The position numbers and the translations under genes are program-made. Below, piece by piece: positions 54,617 through 64,000 of a stretch of 64,000 nucleotides of DNA (position 1 is the stretch's first letter; the number at the start of each line of letters is the position of its first letter). The notes beneath the pieces are model-generated. The model made no database searches. It had not been told where the DNA came from and saw nothing but the letters and a program-made list of their open reading frames with translations. The stretch is taken from NCBI GenBank assembly GCA_029237695.1, contig CM055274.1, positions 65,717,484-65,781,483 of the forward strand, in the 5' to 3' direction. The stretch is from Conchocele bisecta (lineage: Eukaryota > Mollusca > Bivalvia > Lucinida > Thyasiridae).

Positions 54617-55983
54617 AGCTCACCTGAGCAAAGCTCATGTCAGCTATTGTTACCGCAATGTGTCCGTCGTCGTCCGTAAACATTTTCAAACGTCTTCTCC
54701 TCGGTAATCATTGGGCCTATAGTCACCAAACGTCATGGTCATGGTCCTTAGGTAGACGGATTACAAAATTGTTAAAATGACGTCATCACATAATCCAAGA
54801 TGGCCGCCGTCTAAAAATAGCACAAATTCTTCAAAAATCTTCTTCTCAAGAACCGCTAACCGGATTTCGACAAAACTTGGTAGGAATGATCGACGTACAT
54901 TGCTCTTTCAAAGTTGTTAAAATGGTGACCCCGAATATGGTCATGTCATATATCAAATTGAAGGTATCAATGAGGCAATCACTCTGGTGCATTTTTTTTC
55001 GAAATCGGATTGTTATGTCATCCAAGATGGCCGCCGAAAGGTCAAAAGATCGTTCTTTTATTAGAGATTTCAAAATTCTTCTTCACATGAACCGCTTGGC
55101 CCATGGTAGCCAAACTTAAAAGTTATGGTCCATGGGTGAAGCCTTTTCAGATTTGTTAAAATGGAGGTCATCGCTAATCCAAGATGGCCGCCGTCTAAAA
55201 ATAGCATAAATTCTTAAAAAATCTTCTTCTCATGAACCGCTAGCCGGATTTCGACGAAACTTGGTAGGAATGATCGATGTACATTGCTCTTTCAAAGTTG
55301 TTAAAGTGGTGACCTCGGGTCAAAAATGGGCGTGGCCCGTGGGGTCAAATTTGGGTTAAATTTTATTTTTGACTGAATATGGTCATGTTATATATCAAAT
55401 CGAAGGTATCAATGAGGCGATCACTCTGGTACATTTTTTGTCGAAATCGGATTGTTATGTCATCCAAGATGGCCGCCGAAATGTCAAACGGTTCTTTTAT
55501 TAGAGATTTCAAAATTCTTCTTCACATGAACCGCTTGGACCTTGGTAGCCAAACTTAAAAGTTATGGTCCATGGGTGAAGCCTTTTCAGATTTGTTAAAA
55601 TGGAGGTCATCGCTAATCCAAGATGGCCGCCGTCTAAAAATAGCATAAATTCTTATTTCTTTTTTATTTTTTTTTGACCGAATATGCTCGTGCCATATAT
55701 CAAATTGAAGGTATCGATGAGGCGACCAAAAGGTCCATTTATTCAAGATTTTGAACGTCTTTTTCTCAGGAACCACATGGCCGATGCTGGCCAAACTTCA
55801 TAGGAAGTTAAGATCTTCGGGTGAAGCATTTTCAGATTTGGTAAACTGACAGTCATCGCTTAATCCAAGATGACCGCCATCTAAAAATAGCACAATTTTT
55901 TTAAAACACATGAACTCAATGTCGCATTCTCCTCTGGTGTTCATGGAGTCAGGTGAGCGAATTAGAGCCATCATGGCCCTCTT
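54617..55983 (+). mobile_element. Repeat-filled element with AGCTCACCTGAGC end
   Basis: Begins AGCTCACCTGAGCAAAGCTC and ends with GTCAGGTGAGCGAATTAGAG then CCATCATGGCCCTCTTG, so the ends carry inverted GCTCACCTGA/TCAGGTGAGC words. The interior holds two and a half units of ~430 bp with ATCCAAGATGGCCGCC, ACCGCTAGCCGGATTTCGAC, AAACTTGGTAGGAATGATCG and AATATGGTCATGT. No protein is encoded. It splits the T-run of the host repeat, which in copy 1 (9372-9386) is uninterrupted. Superfamily not determined. Confidence 0.65.
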
Positions 55984-56031
55984 GTTTGTGTTGCGCTCTC
56001 TACAAACTGGACAATAATGCATGAAGACCCG
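55984..56031 (+). mobile_element. Helitron-like copy 2, segment 3
   Basis: Short piece GCGCTCTCTACAAACTGGAC to ATGCATGAAGACCCG, matching copy 1 at about 9386-9425. The DIRS element starts directly after it. Confidence 0.75.
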
Positions 56032-56242
56032 TTTCTACTTCATTCATTCCATATTACATTATGCCATATAGATCTACTGGTCTTAAAACCGCAGCAAAAG
56101 AGAGATAACTAGTGCCTTACAACCTACTCCCGGGAGTTACTTCCCTTAGGCCACCGCCAGGTGGCACCCATAGCTACCTAGTTGGACATGCGCAGACTGT
56201 CCGATAGCCATCTTGATTTGCTGCGTGTCAAAGCCGGACGTA
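56032..56242 (+). repeat. Left inverted terminal repeat of the DIRS element
   Basis: Starts TTTCTACTTCATTCATTCCA. From about 56048 it pairs with the right repeat through GGTAGCTATG-type and GACTGTCCGATAGCCATCTT segments to GTGTCAAAGCC. Confidence 0.88.
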
Positions 56243-56686
56243 TTCTTCGGAGCTCCGACGAATGCTTCAGATTTCGGACCGTATCTGCGATTGAGAAACA
56301 TTATAGTTCATACTACTTATACGACGATATATATATTGTTGTTTGGTATCCTAACTGTTACTATGTGAAAATATTGGGTGATACACTAATGCGCCATTTT
56401 GTGTCAGGGCTTGCACGTGCCCACCCTAATTATCGGCCTTTTTTCTTTCCCGTCTATGTTGACGAACTATTAGTGTAATTTTTCACGTGCCATTATATTT
56501 TTTTTATGTCGACTTCCACATTGTTATATTGCATATAATGCGGTTGTCTCCCCTAATTTAGAATATAACTGCAGCCTGCTAGGCACTTAGGTGGGTGGTA
56601 TATCATTGTCACTTGTACATGACGTGTATTATAGTTTGACTACCGTCTCACTATCGCTTATCTTTCTAGATTGTCACGAGTACGTC

Positions 56687-59500
56687 ATGTCTACGTCGTC
56701 TGGACAGACGACTGGCGCGTGCGGTCATCGTAAGGGACGGTACGACACCCACGAACTTTGTCTCCGCTGCTCGAAGTGTTCGCTTGACAATAAGTGCGCC
56801 GTTTGTGAGCTGTGGTCCGAAGATACCTGGGCTTCAGCTCTTCGGGCCAGTTCCTACTCGTCTAAGAAGACTACGACGAAACGGCCTCGATCCACTTCGT
56901 CCACGCGTGGTTCGAATAAGAAACAGCAGGTTGTATCTGTTAATTCTCATGTGAAATTCCCCCCTAAGGTCGATGACTCACATAAGGAGCAAGGGGGGCT
57001 ACACATGGAGCCCTCATTGCCCCGAGTCACCTTAGGGGGGACAGGTTCAGCCCCTTCGCCCGTGACGGACCCCGTATCGCGATCTTACTCTACACTTAGT
57101 GTAGATAGTAAGATCACGGCACGTTCTGATTCAGGAACTAGGGACGTCACTCGAGACCCGGCTGGCCCTGACCCTGCCCCTAACCTTTCATCCCGCAAGG
57201 ATGACTCGGCGCTGCCAGTTGAGAGCACTTATAGGAGGGGCCCTCCACCCGAAGACGTGGTGGGGGCACCCTCCCGAGCCGAGGGGGCAGAAGGATCGGT
57301 AGCTGCACCTAGTGCACACGATTCGGGAGCTATGCTCATCGGACCACCAGGGTCCGACGTGTTGTGCCCTTTGAATCGTTGGGAGGTATCCCAACTTGTT
57401 GGTATACACCCACAGCCGACCAAGATGGCCACTACTAGTGGACCACCCACGCCCATTTTTTATGGGCTTAGCCGTTTTACGGCCGAATGCCGCCCACGGA
57501 AATGGCAGGTACCACGCCTCACCGCGTGACGCTGCTGGGGGTATGTATCTAGGTAACACAGGTACCTCCTCCTCTGGAGACGCTGTGTTACAACCCAGAC
57601 CGGATAACGGACAGTTGGTAGATCGAGTCGGCAGGTACCACGTACAGTTACGTGACGCTGCCGATTCTCGGACACCGAACACCGTTCGCCGTGCACATGA
57701 CACGGATATAGTTGGGAGCGGTAGTTCTTATCACGGGCTTGCACGTGACGCTACAGACTACCCAACGACGTACACCGGACTTCGTCAGGTGACGGCAGGT
57801 ACCACGTACTACCACATGACGCTGCTGTGCACCGGACACCGGATACCGTCGCCCAGGCACCGGATAACCGACAGGTGACTGATTCCAGGTACCACGTGCC
57901 ACCACGTGACGCTGTTAGTCACTGGTCGCCAGTCACCGGACATGTCGGGGACGGCAGGTACCACGTTCCGCTACGTGATGCTGATGGGTTCAGGACACCA
58001 TATACCGAACATTCGGTTGGTGCTGGCCTTTACCCCGGGCGGCGCCCAGCTCAGACTCCTAGAGTGAGCCAGGGACGCGATTGGGTTGACCATGACCAGT
58101 ATGGTTTGGTTTCACAACCTAGTAGACCCTCTAGGGATCAGCGTGATGCTTCACCATGTGGAGATCACACTTCCCGTAAAAGGAAACATCAGATTTCCTT
58201 CAGCCACGCAGCTTCGTCTGCTCCTGGCCCGGGTCCCTCGGATCCCAAGAGGGCATGTGAGGACCCTCAGGGCCCTTCTGTTTCACATGTCCCCCCAGCC
58301 CCCTGTAGGGCTCACCCCCCGAATGTGTGCTGCACTACTCAGTGCCACCGGGACATGGAGCTTGTCTCCAATTCGTCCTCTGAGTCAGCGGACTCGGCTT
58401 CGGGGGATTCTGGGGACGAGGCGGTTTCCTCCCCTTTGGGAGAGGTGCCACAGGGTCATCCACCGCGGGAAGACTTTGAGGATGTAGATCCTCAAGTACA
58501 GGATGACACCCTTTGCTTGAAGCGGGCTATGAATGAGGTGTACCGGCTACTGCCTAATGACCTCTGCCCGGAAGGTAGCCTTCCGGCACCTCGTACTTCA
58601 ACGCTAAGGAGCACCTTGGAATGTATGGAAGAACCTGTAGAGTTCCGGCAGGAATTCCGGGTGCTTCCACACTCCGTGTGCCGTTAAGAGCGTGTTTGAA
58701 TACCTACAGTCGTCGACTGAGGGTAGTCGGGCACAGCCAGGGTACCAAACCCCAGCTCTTGACGTACGTAAACTGACCCAGAGTCAGTCTTATAAGGTGC
58801 ACTCACCATATTTCCCCTCCGAGGCTCCTCAGTTGGACCCCGATGCAGTTCGGTGTGGTATTTCTGAGGGCTCCACTGTTAAGATTAAAGTGGAGCAACT
58901 CCGGAGGTGGGAATCGAGGCTGAGGGCCTTGGTCAACGTGTGTTCGCACATGGAGCTTTTCGCCGCCACTCAGTATAAGCTGGCGACGTCTGTGCGACAA
59001 GAGGACGATTTTCCTCGTCTCTCCGTGGCCAAGGCACAGGCAAGAGCCACCCGCCACGCTGTGGCAGGGAGTGTGTCACTAGTATCAGACCTCTTGCAGG
59101 TCAGACGTGACTCTGCTCTGGCTACTTCCAAAGAGCTTCTGCCATCAAGCAGGGAGACCCTTCGGTCTGCCCCGCTTAACGCAGAGTCCCTCTTTGGTGG
59201 CCGAGTTCCTGACGTCCTTAAGCAGGATCGTCAAGAACATGAACGGCTAGCACTGCTTAGGAACTTGGCGCGCGGCGTCAAAGTTCAAAAAACAGAAGGA
59301 AGTGGCAGCCCCTGCATCCCAGAAGAAGCCTTCTGGTGGCAGGAGGAGGAAGCAGAAGGTTCGCAAGGCGGAATACTTCACTCCTTCCAACGCTCCTACC
59401 AACGCAGCTCGCGGTCGCGGCTCGTTTGGTCGTGGGTCAGCTCACTCTCGAGGCTCTTCGCAGTTTCGGGGTCGGGGTGCTACCTGATAGCGTTGTGCCA
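56687..59500 (+). pseudogene. DIRS gag-like region, frameshifted
   Basis: Starts with ATG at 56687 (MSTSSGQTTGACGHRKGRYD). The N-terminal Cys-rich motif CGHRKGRYDTHELCLRCSKC followed by CAVCELWSEDTW is typical of DIRS Gag proteins as I recall them. A basic patch (SSKKTTTKRPRS) and a long Pro/Ser-rich middle follow. Six diverged copies of a GRYHVPLRDA-type repeat span ~57505-57985, partly in a different frame. The C-terminal part (58500-59290) holds a conserved-looking LCLKRAMNEVYRLLPNDLCP and a helical FPRLSVAKAQARATRHAVAG segment, then an RGRGSFGRG-type Arg/Gly tail at ~59415-59490. Frames change near 57480, 57830, 58690 and 59300, so no intact Gag can be made as read. Confidence 0.72.
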
Positions 59501-61352
59501 CTTCCCACACTGCCCCCTCCACCTGCACCTCGCGTGCCGGTGGGGGGAAGACTGGCCTACTTTGTGGAGGAATGGGAAGGCATTACAGACGACACGTACG
59601 TGTTGTCAATAATAAAAAAACGGATATTCTATACCGTTCATTACGCCTCCCTGCTTAACTCCAAGGCCAGTCCATTTTCCAATAAAGGACGAAACCCTCG
59701 CTCCTATTCTACTTCAGATAGTAGAAGAGTTATTGGAAAAGAGGGCAGTGGAGGAGGTGAGAGACCACTCTTCACCGGGGTTTTACAGCCGTCTTTTTCT
59801 TGTTCAGAAAAAGAATGGCAAGTACAGACCGGTGATAGACCTGTCTCCGCTGAACAAAGGGATTCAGCTGGAACACTTCAAAATGGAAACCCAAAGGTCA
59901 GTTCGCAATATCATTGTGAACGGAACCTGGACAGTTTCCATCGATCTCCAGGACGCATATCTGCATGTTCCAGTACGCCCGTCGTGCAGGAAATACCTGA
60001 GATTCGCCATAGCTGGCAGAGTGTTTCAGTTCTGTACCCTTCCATTTGGCTTGTCAACAGCGCCAATGGTGTTCACGCGGCTGATGAAAGTCGTAGCGGC
60101 TTTTATCAGGCGGCAGGGGCCAAGTCTAGTCCAGTATCTAGACGACTGGCTGGTCCATCACCCCTCACGGGAAGTTCTCGTACATCACCTGTCACAGGTT
60201 TGGACTATAGTAACCCGCCTGGGGTTACTGCCCAACCTGGAGAAATCAGAACTAGTACCGAGCCAGAGGTTCAGTTTCATAGGGATGTACTTCCTGTCAG
60301 ATCTTGGCATCGTGAGGGTACCACCAGACAGAACATGCAACCTTGTTGCACTCCTGTCAGAGTTTACAAGTGAAACTTGCACTACCGCGAGAACATTTCT
60401 TTCACTCCTGGGGTCCCTCAACGCGGCAGCGGATTTTGTCGAAATGGGCAGGTTACACCTTCGCCCATTGCAGTTAATTCTGCTCTCCCAGTGGAGATCG
60501 CAAACACAACCGCTGCATGCCGAGATCAGCCTGGGCCACGTCTTTCACCACCACATTCGTTGGTGGCTGATACCCAAGCGGTTCACTCGAGGCGTGCCTA
60601 TTCACGACCCCGAACCCAGTTCCACCTATATACAGACGCCAGTCTGCACGGATGGGGAGCTCATCTGGAACCACTTGGAAAGACCTGCCAGGGGACTTGG
60701 TCTCACAACCAGTCTCAATCTCATATCAATCTGTTGGAGATGAAGGCAGTTTCGTTGGCTCTGGCAAACCTGCTTCCCCTGATAAAGGGCAAATGTGTAT
60801 TGGTGGCGACGGACAACTCGACCGTCGTCTCATACATACGCAAGCAGGGGGGTACCCACTCTCTGTCAATGTTCAGAGACATGGGATCTGCTGACTTTTT
60901 ATTTTTGCCAGGAAAAAGGCATCTCTCTAAGAGTTCGCCACATTCCTGGCAAATTGAACGTCATAGCGGACAGGCTATCCCGCGGGACACCAATTCCCAC
61001 AGAGTGGGAAATCAATCCGTTGATAACGCAGAGCTTGTTCAACCTGTGGGGCACTCCATATATGGATCTGTTCTCCACAAGGTACAACAACAAACTCCCA
61101 TGCTTCGTGTCTCCTGTGCCAGATCACAGAGCACTAGCAGTGGACGCGTTCTCGATGGAATGGGAGAACCTGTTCATGTACGCATTTCCACCACCGAGGC
61201 TGTTACAACAGGTTCTCCGGAAGGTCAGGGCATCGAATGCTCGGGTCATTCTGATAGCCCCCAATTGGCCACAGATGTCGTGGTTCAACGACCTTCTCCA
61301 TCTGCTGGTAGACTATCCCAGATCCATTCCATCAATACCAAGGATTGTTTAA
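59500..61352 (+). pseudogene. DIRS reverse transcriptase-RNase H region, frameshifted
   Basis: The RT domain is open from about 59620 to 60743: VEEVRDHSSPGFYSRLFLVQ, KKNGKYRPVIDLSPLNKGIQ, TWTVSIDLQDAYLHVPV (motif A Asp), LPFGLSTAPMVFTRLMKVV and LVQYLDDWLVHHP (motif C). This is DIRS-type rather than Gypsy-type. RNase H follows in another frame from ~60620: FHLYTDASLHGWGAHL, LLEMKAVSLALANLL and VLVATDNSTVVSYI. The block after it (~60920-61330), YMDLFSTRYNNKLPCFVSPV with DAFSMEWENLFMYAFPPPRL, is the conserved region found downstream of RNase H in DIRS elements and sometimes assigned to a methyltransferase-like domain. Catalytic residues are present, but an A7 run near 59615 and later indels break the frame. 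Confidence 0.87.
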
Positions 61353-62635
61353 CTACAGAACAACTTGTCGCACAGCAATCCAGACATATTCCACCTTCAC
61401 GGTTGGATGTTGTCAGGGAATCCATTAGAAAGGGAAAATTTTCTTCGAAAGTTGCCCAGTACGTCTCCACAGCTAGACGTAATTCCACCAACAAGGTGTA
61501 TCAGGCAAAATGGAAAATTTTCACGGATTGGTGTGGTGCGCGATCATGCGATCCACTCAATCCCTCTATTCCACTCATAGCGGAATTTTTCACCTTTCTG
61601 TATGAATCACGGGATCTTTGTCCAATTACCATTAAAGGTTATAGGGCTATGCTGTCTAATACCTTACGGTTTAGACAGAACTGCGACATAGGCACTAACC
61701 ATGTCTTGTCTGAGTTAATTCGCAGTTTTCAGTTACGAAAAACCGATAACGAACTCACTCACACCAAGATGGAACTTATCATTGGTCCTTCTGGCCTTAA
61801 CAAAGTCTCCATATGAAACCATTGTCAGGAGCTACTTTGTTAAATGTGTCTATCAAGACGGCCTTTCTACTATCAATGGCCTCGTCCAGAAGAGTCAGTG
61901 AGATTCATGCATTATCAGTGGAAGAGGGCCATATTCGTTTTAATCAAAATGATGGTTCAGTTACCCTCCTTCCTCATACTGGTTTTCTGGCTAAAAACCA
62001 GTTTCCTTCTATGACCCCATCAGCTATCCATATTCCTTGCCTCACTTCTATAGTTGGTCCACAGGATAAGGATAGGTTACTGTGCCCAGTTCGATCATTG
62101 CGGTTCTATCTGAGGGCAGTAAAAAATAAAAGGGGGGTCGGAAACGCCTGTTTATACTATCCGTGGGCAATCAGGACGTTTCAAAGGACTCGGTTTCGAG
62201 ATGGATCAAGCTATGTATTGCTAGATCGTATCAGGAGCTAACCAATAGAGACCTATCATTCATGAAGATTAAAGCTCATGAGGTTAGAGCGATCTCGTCT
62301 TCTCTCGCATTCTCTCGGAATGTTCCTCTACCGGATATAATGAGAGCTGCCTATTGGCATTCTCACACTCACCTTTTTCTAACTTTTACCTTTGTTCACT
62401 GTCTAGACAGATGGACGAGGTATTAACTCTGGGACCACTGGTAGCACCCAGAACGTGGTCATGTAGAAGGTTTTCGTTCAGTAGGAACAGAGAGCTTGGA
62501 TGTTGTACAGTATTACTTGTTTTGTTACATACACCGCTAGTGTCTGTCATCTGTTCGACGGTTGTCGGCAGTCTTACTCGTGACTACGGGAAGTATCCTA
62601 TGGTCGCGGTATCTTATTGTAATACACTCATTTAG
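61353..62635 (+). pseudogene. DIRS tyrosine recombinase, frameshifted
   Basis: N-terminal SAM-like/core-binding part (61390-61780): PSRLDVVRESIRKGKFSSKV, QAKWKIFTDWCGARSCDPLN and TIKGYRAMLSNTLRF. Catalytic domain in the next frame from 61813: the first Arg in SSRRVSEIHALS (61878-61913), then HEVR (H-x-x-R) in IKAHEVRAISSSLAF at ~62268. The Trp/His pair is in AAYWHSHTH and the nucleophilic Tyr most likely is in SNFYLCSL at ~62377, in a third frame. The enzyme would integrate the circular DNA form at short T-tracts without a staggered cut. Three frame changes (near 61800, 62160 and 62360) break it. Confidence 0.82.
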
Positions 62636-62889
62636 GTATATCTTACCATTTTTGTACACCATCTACCAAGCGTCTAGCAGGCTGCATTCTAAACTGTCCC
62701 CCTGACTAGTTTTTATAAGACGCTTAGTGTGAGAGACTATATATATATATTACTCCGTGCCTCGGAATGCTGAGATGTACTGTTGATGAAAATCGGAAGC
62801 ATCTCGGAACTACCGTACTGGTGAGTTTGACACCCAACAAGTTCTGAAGAGGTTTCTTTTAACCTCCCACCAGTCTGACAAATTCTGAT

Positions 62890-62975
62890 GGCATAATGTA
62901 ATATGGAATGAATGAAGTAGAAAATAATTTTTTTAGTAAAATATATTTCTACGAATGAAATTCCATATTACATTA
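62890..62975. repeat. DIRS internal complementary region
   Basis: The first part (GGCATAATGTAATATGGAAT then GAATGAAGTAGAAA) is the reverse complement of the left outer end at 56032-56065. The second part (AGTAAAATATATTTCTACGA then ATGAAATTCCATATTAC) is the reverse complement of the right outer end at 63185-63230. The two meet in a shared AAA. This arrangement templates the terminus junction of the circular intermediate. Confidence 0.9.
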
Positions 62976-63005
62976 GGGAGGCCCACCTCCCACCCCGCTT
63001 GAATG

Positions 63006-63235
63006 GGCTTTGACACACAGCTTGTTCAAGATGGCTATCGGACAGTCTGCGCATGTCCAACTAGGTAGCTATGGGTGCCACCTGGCGGTGGCCTAAGGGA
63101 AGTAACTCCCGGGAGTAGGTTGTAAGGCACTAGTTATCTCTCTTTTGCTGCGGTTTTAAGACCAGTAGATCTATATGGCATAATGTAATATGGAATTTCA
63201 TTCGTAGAAATATATTTTACTAACAAAATTATTTT
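63006..63235 (-). repeat. Right inverted terminal repeat of the DIRS element
   Basis: Mirror of 56048-56242, with an extended outer end finishing ACTAACAAAATTATTTTT. The following CTCGTGTGCTCTGTACACC is host repeat. Confidence 0.88.
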
Positions 63236-64000
63236 TCTCGTGTGCTCTGTACACCTTACCTGTAGAGAGAACAATAGCCTTCTCCGGTTGAACAATAGAG
63301 ACTGGGAGAACCATTCACCTGTGCATGTGCTAGCATGTGCAAATGTCCAGTCTGACCACTATTTGACCACAGGTAATTTATACAGGTAAATTACTACATT
63401 GTATAATACATTTCCGTAAACTGTGTTGAAAATATTGTGGCATTATGTGGACCTGTGCAGATATATGTAGATAAATATAGGACTATTAGCAAGCATTATT
63501 ATTTTTAATTTTTAAACTTTTTTTTTTCCTTTTTTTTTTTGGCAAATTCTTTTTCAATTTTTGTCTAGTAGCATAAGGTCGTAAGTGCTATATACAGACT
63601 TATCATATAATAAAACAATTATTGACTAGTGAGCCATAGAATATAATCTGATATTCTATTGCTCACTAGTCAATAATTGTATAATATGTTCGGGCCAGTG
63701 AAAATTGCTTTCGGGCCCAGGCTCGAGGTCAAGGCGGGACAAGGCGAGGCATTTGATTCCGCGGAATTCTTGTTTACTTATCTCCCTTTGTTGTTTCATG
63801 CTCTGATTTCGTACCCAGAGCATAACTCGAACACCCTTTGGAATATTTTTATGCCCCACCACGATAGTGGAGGGGGCATTTAGTGTTACCCTTGTCCGTC
63901 CATCCGCACACACGAATGGGTACTTGTTGTAAGCGTATGGGGATCTTATTGGGTAGGGTTAGGATAGTGTTGGGTATTTTTATAGAGTAAAAACCCAACA
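63236..64000 (+). mobile_element. Helitron-like copy 2, segment 4 (truncated by window end)
   Basis: Resumes with CTCGTGTGCTCTGTACACCT and runs colinearly with copy 1 from ~9430 to ~10680. It includes the TGTGGACCTGTGCAGATATA unit and the CCCCACCACGATAGTGG segment. Relative to copy 1, repeat units around 9830-10390 are missing and a hairpin (63616-63679) sits there instead. The right end lies beyond the window. Confidence 0.78.
63616..63679. repeat. Perfect hairpin in copy 2
   Basis: Arms CAATTATTGACTAGTGAGC (63616-63634) and GCTCACTAGTCAATAATTG (63661-63679) pair perfectly over 19 bases. ATAGAATAT/ATATTCTAT extends the stem inside the loop. Likely a tiny palindromic insertion, as copy 1 lacks it. 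Confidence 0.8.

Larger units (their letters stand above)
56032..63235 (+). mobile_element. DIRS-type tyrosine-recombinase retrotransposon
   Basis: 7.2 kb with inverted terminal repeats (56032-~56242 and ~63006-63235), the right one about 25 bases longer at its outer end. The internal complementary region at 62890-62975 is the reverse complement of the left outer end joined to that of the right outer end, the hallmark of DIRS1-like elements that use a circular intermediate. The gene order gag, RT-RNase H, tyrosine recombinase fits. There is no target duplication: flanks GACCCG and CTCGTG match copy 1 of the host repeat around the TTTT at 9426-9429. The genes contain several frameshifts. Confidence 0.9.

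Noticed and set aside
59336..60373. 345-codon frame overlapping the DIRS reverse transcriptase
   Set aside because: The RT motifs are in the neighbouring frame. Only the first ~90 residues (after the Arg/Gly tail) carry element sequence; the rest is a shadow.
63616..63679. MicroRNA precursor interpretation of the perfect hairpin
   Set aside because: Perfect pairing and location in a repeat point to a palindromic mobile element; no evidence for processing.

Overview
The window is eukaryotic, AT-rich and dominated by transposable elements and satellites. It looks like a marine invertebrate, most likely a mollusc. The reasons are the Ty3/Gypsy, DIRS and CR1-like families seen, plus dispersed motifs I associate with molluscan genomes (the 'CCCCACCACGATAGTGG' repeat, a SINE-like 'TTTAACGGCCTAT' repeat, and repeats carrying 'GGCGGCCATTTTG'). 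No species can be named from sequence alone. There is no operon structure and no rRNA, tRNA or CRISPR. The only convincing host gene is a small MYND zinc-finger gene, and it is interrupted.

Layout. 1-3.4 kb: a polyadenylated retrocopy tail, then a complete Tc1 element with an intact DD34E transposase (1274-2852). 3.5-17.3 kb: a satellite block with mirror order A-B-C-B-A (21-bp, ~121-bp, 41-bp, ~121-bp, 21-bp arrays, all in the same orientation). A 2.87-kb Helitron-like element (8852-11717) is cleanly inserted in the central 41-bp array. 17.3-26.4 kb: a decayed multi-exon-sized reading frame with a Cys-rich C-terminus, SINE-like fragments, minisatellites and a truncated CR1/Jockey-like LINE. 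26.9-30.5 kb: the MYND gene (minus strand), split by a non-autonomous LTR element with a 5-bp target duplication. Removing the element and one duplication restores a 204-codon frame.

31.9-51.4 kb is a nest. A Ty3/Gypsy element (31946-37530, plus strand, nearly identical LTRs, frameshifted pol) lies just upstream of a CR1-like LINE. A second, 10.2-kb Ty3/Gypsy element (37846-48063, minus strand) is inserted inside the LINE frame, between a 2A-like NPGP motif and a PHD-type finger. The 10.2-kb element has an intact gag ending in a canonical -1 slippery site (TTTAAAC-TAG) and a pol frame cut by two TAA codons at the PR/RT and RNase H/integrase boundaries.

51.4-64.0 kb: a second copy of the Helitron-like element, opened by three successive insertions. 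These are a Mutator-like non-autonomous element (9-bp duplication), a repeat-filled element beginning AGCTCACCTGAGC, and a 7.2-kb DIRS-type tyrosine-recombinase retrotransposon with inverted terminal repeats and an internal complementary region. The uninterrupted copy at 8.9-11.7 kb serves as an in-window empty site for all three.

How the parts relate: the autonomous families (Tc1, Ty3/Gypsy, DIRS, LINE) supply mobility functions. The LTR element at 27.5 kb, the Helitron-like copies and the Mutator-like element carry only ends and repeats, so they would depend on enzymes supplied from elsewhere. Many broken frames differ by single bases, often in homopolymers, so some lesions may be consensus errors rather than biology.
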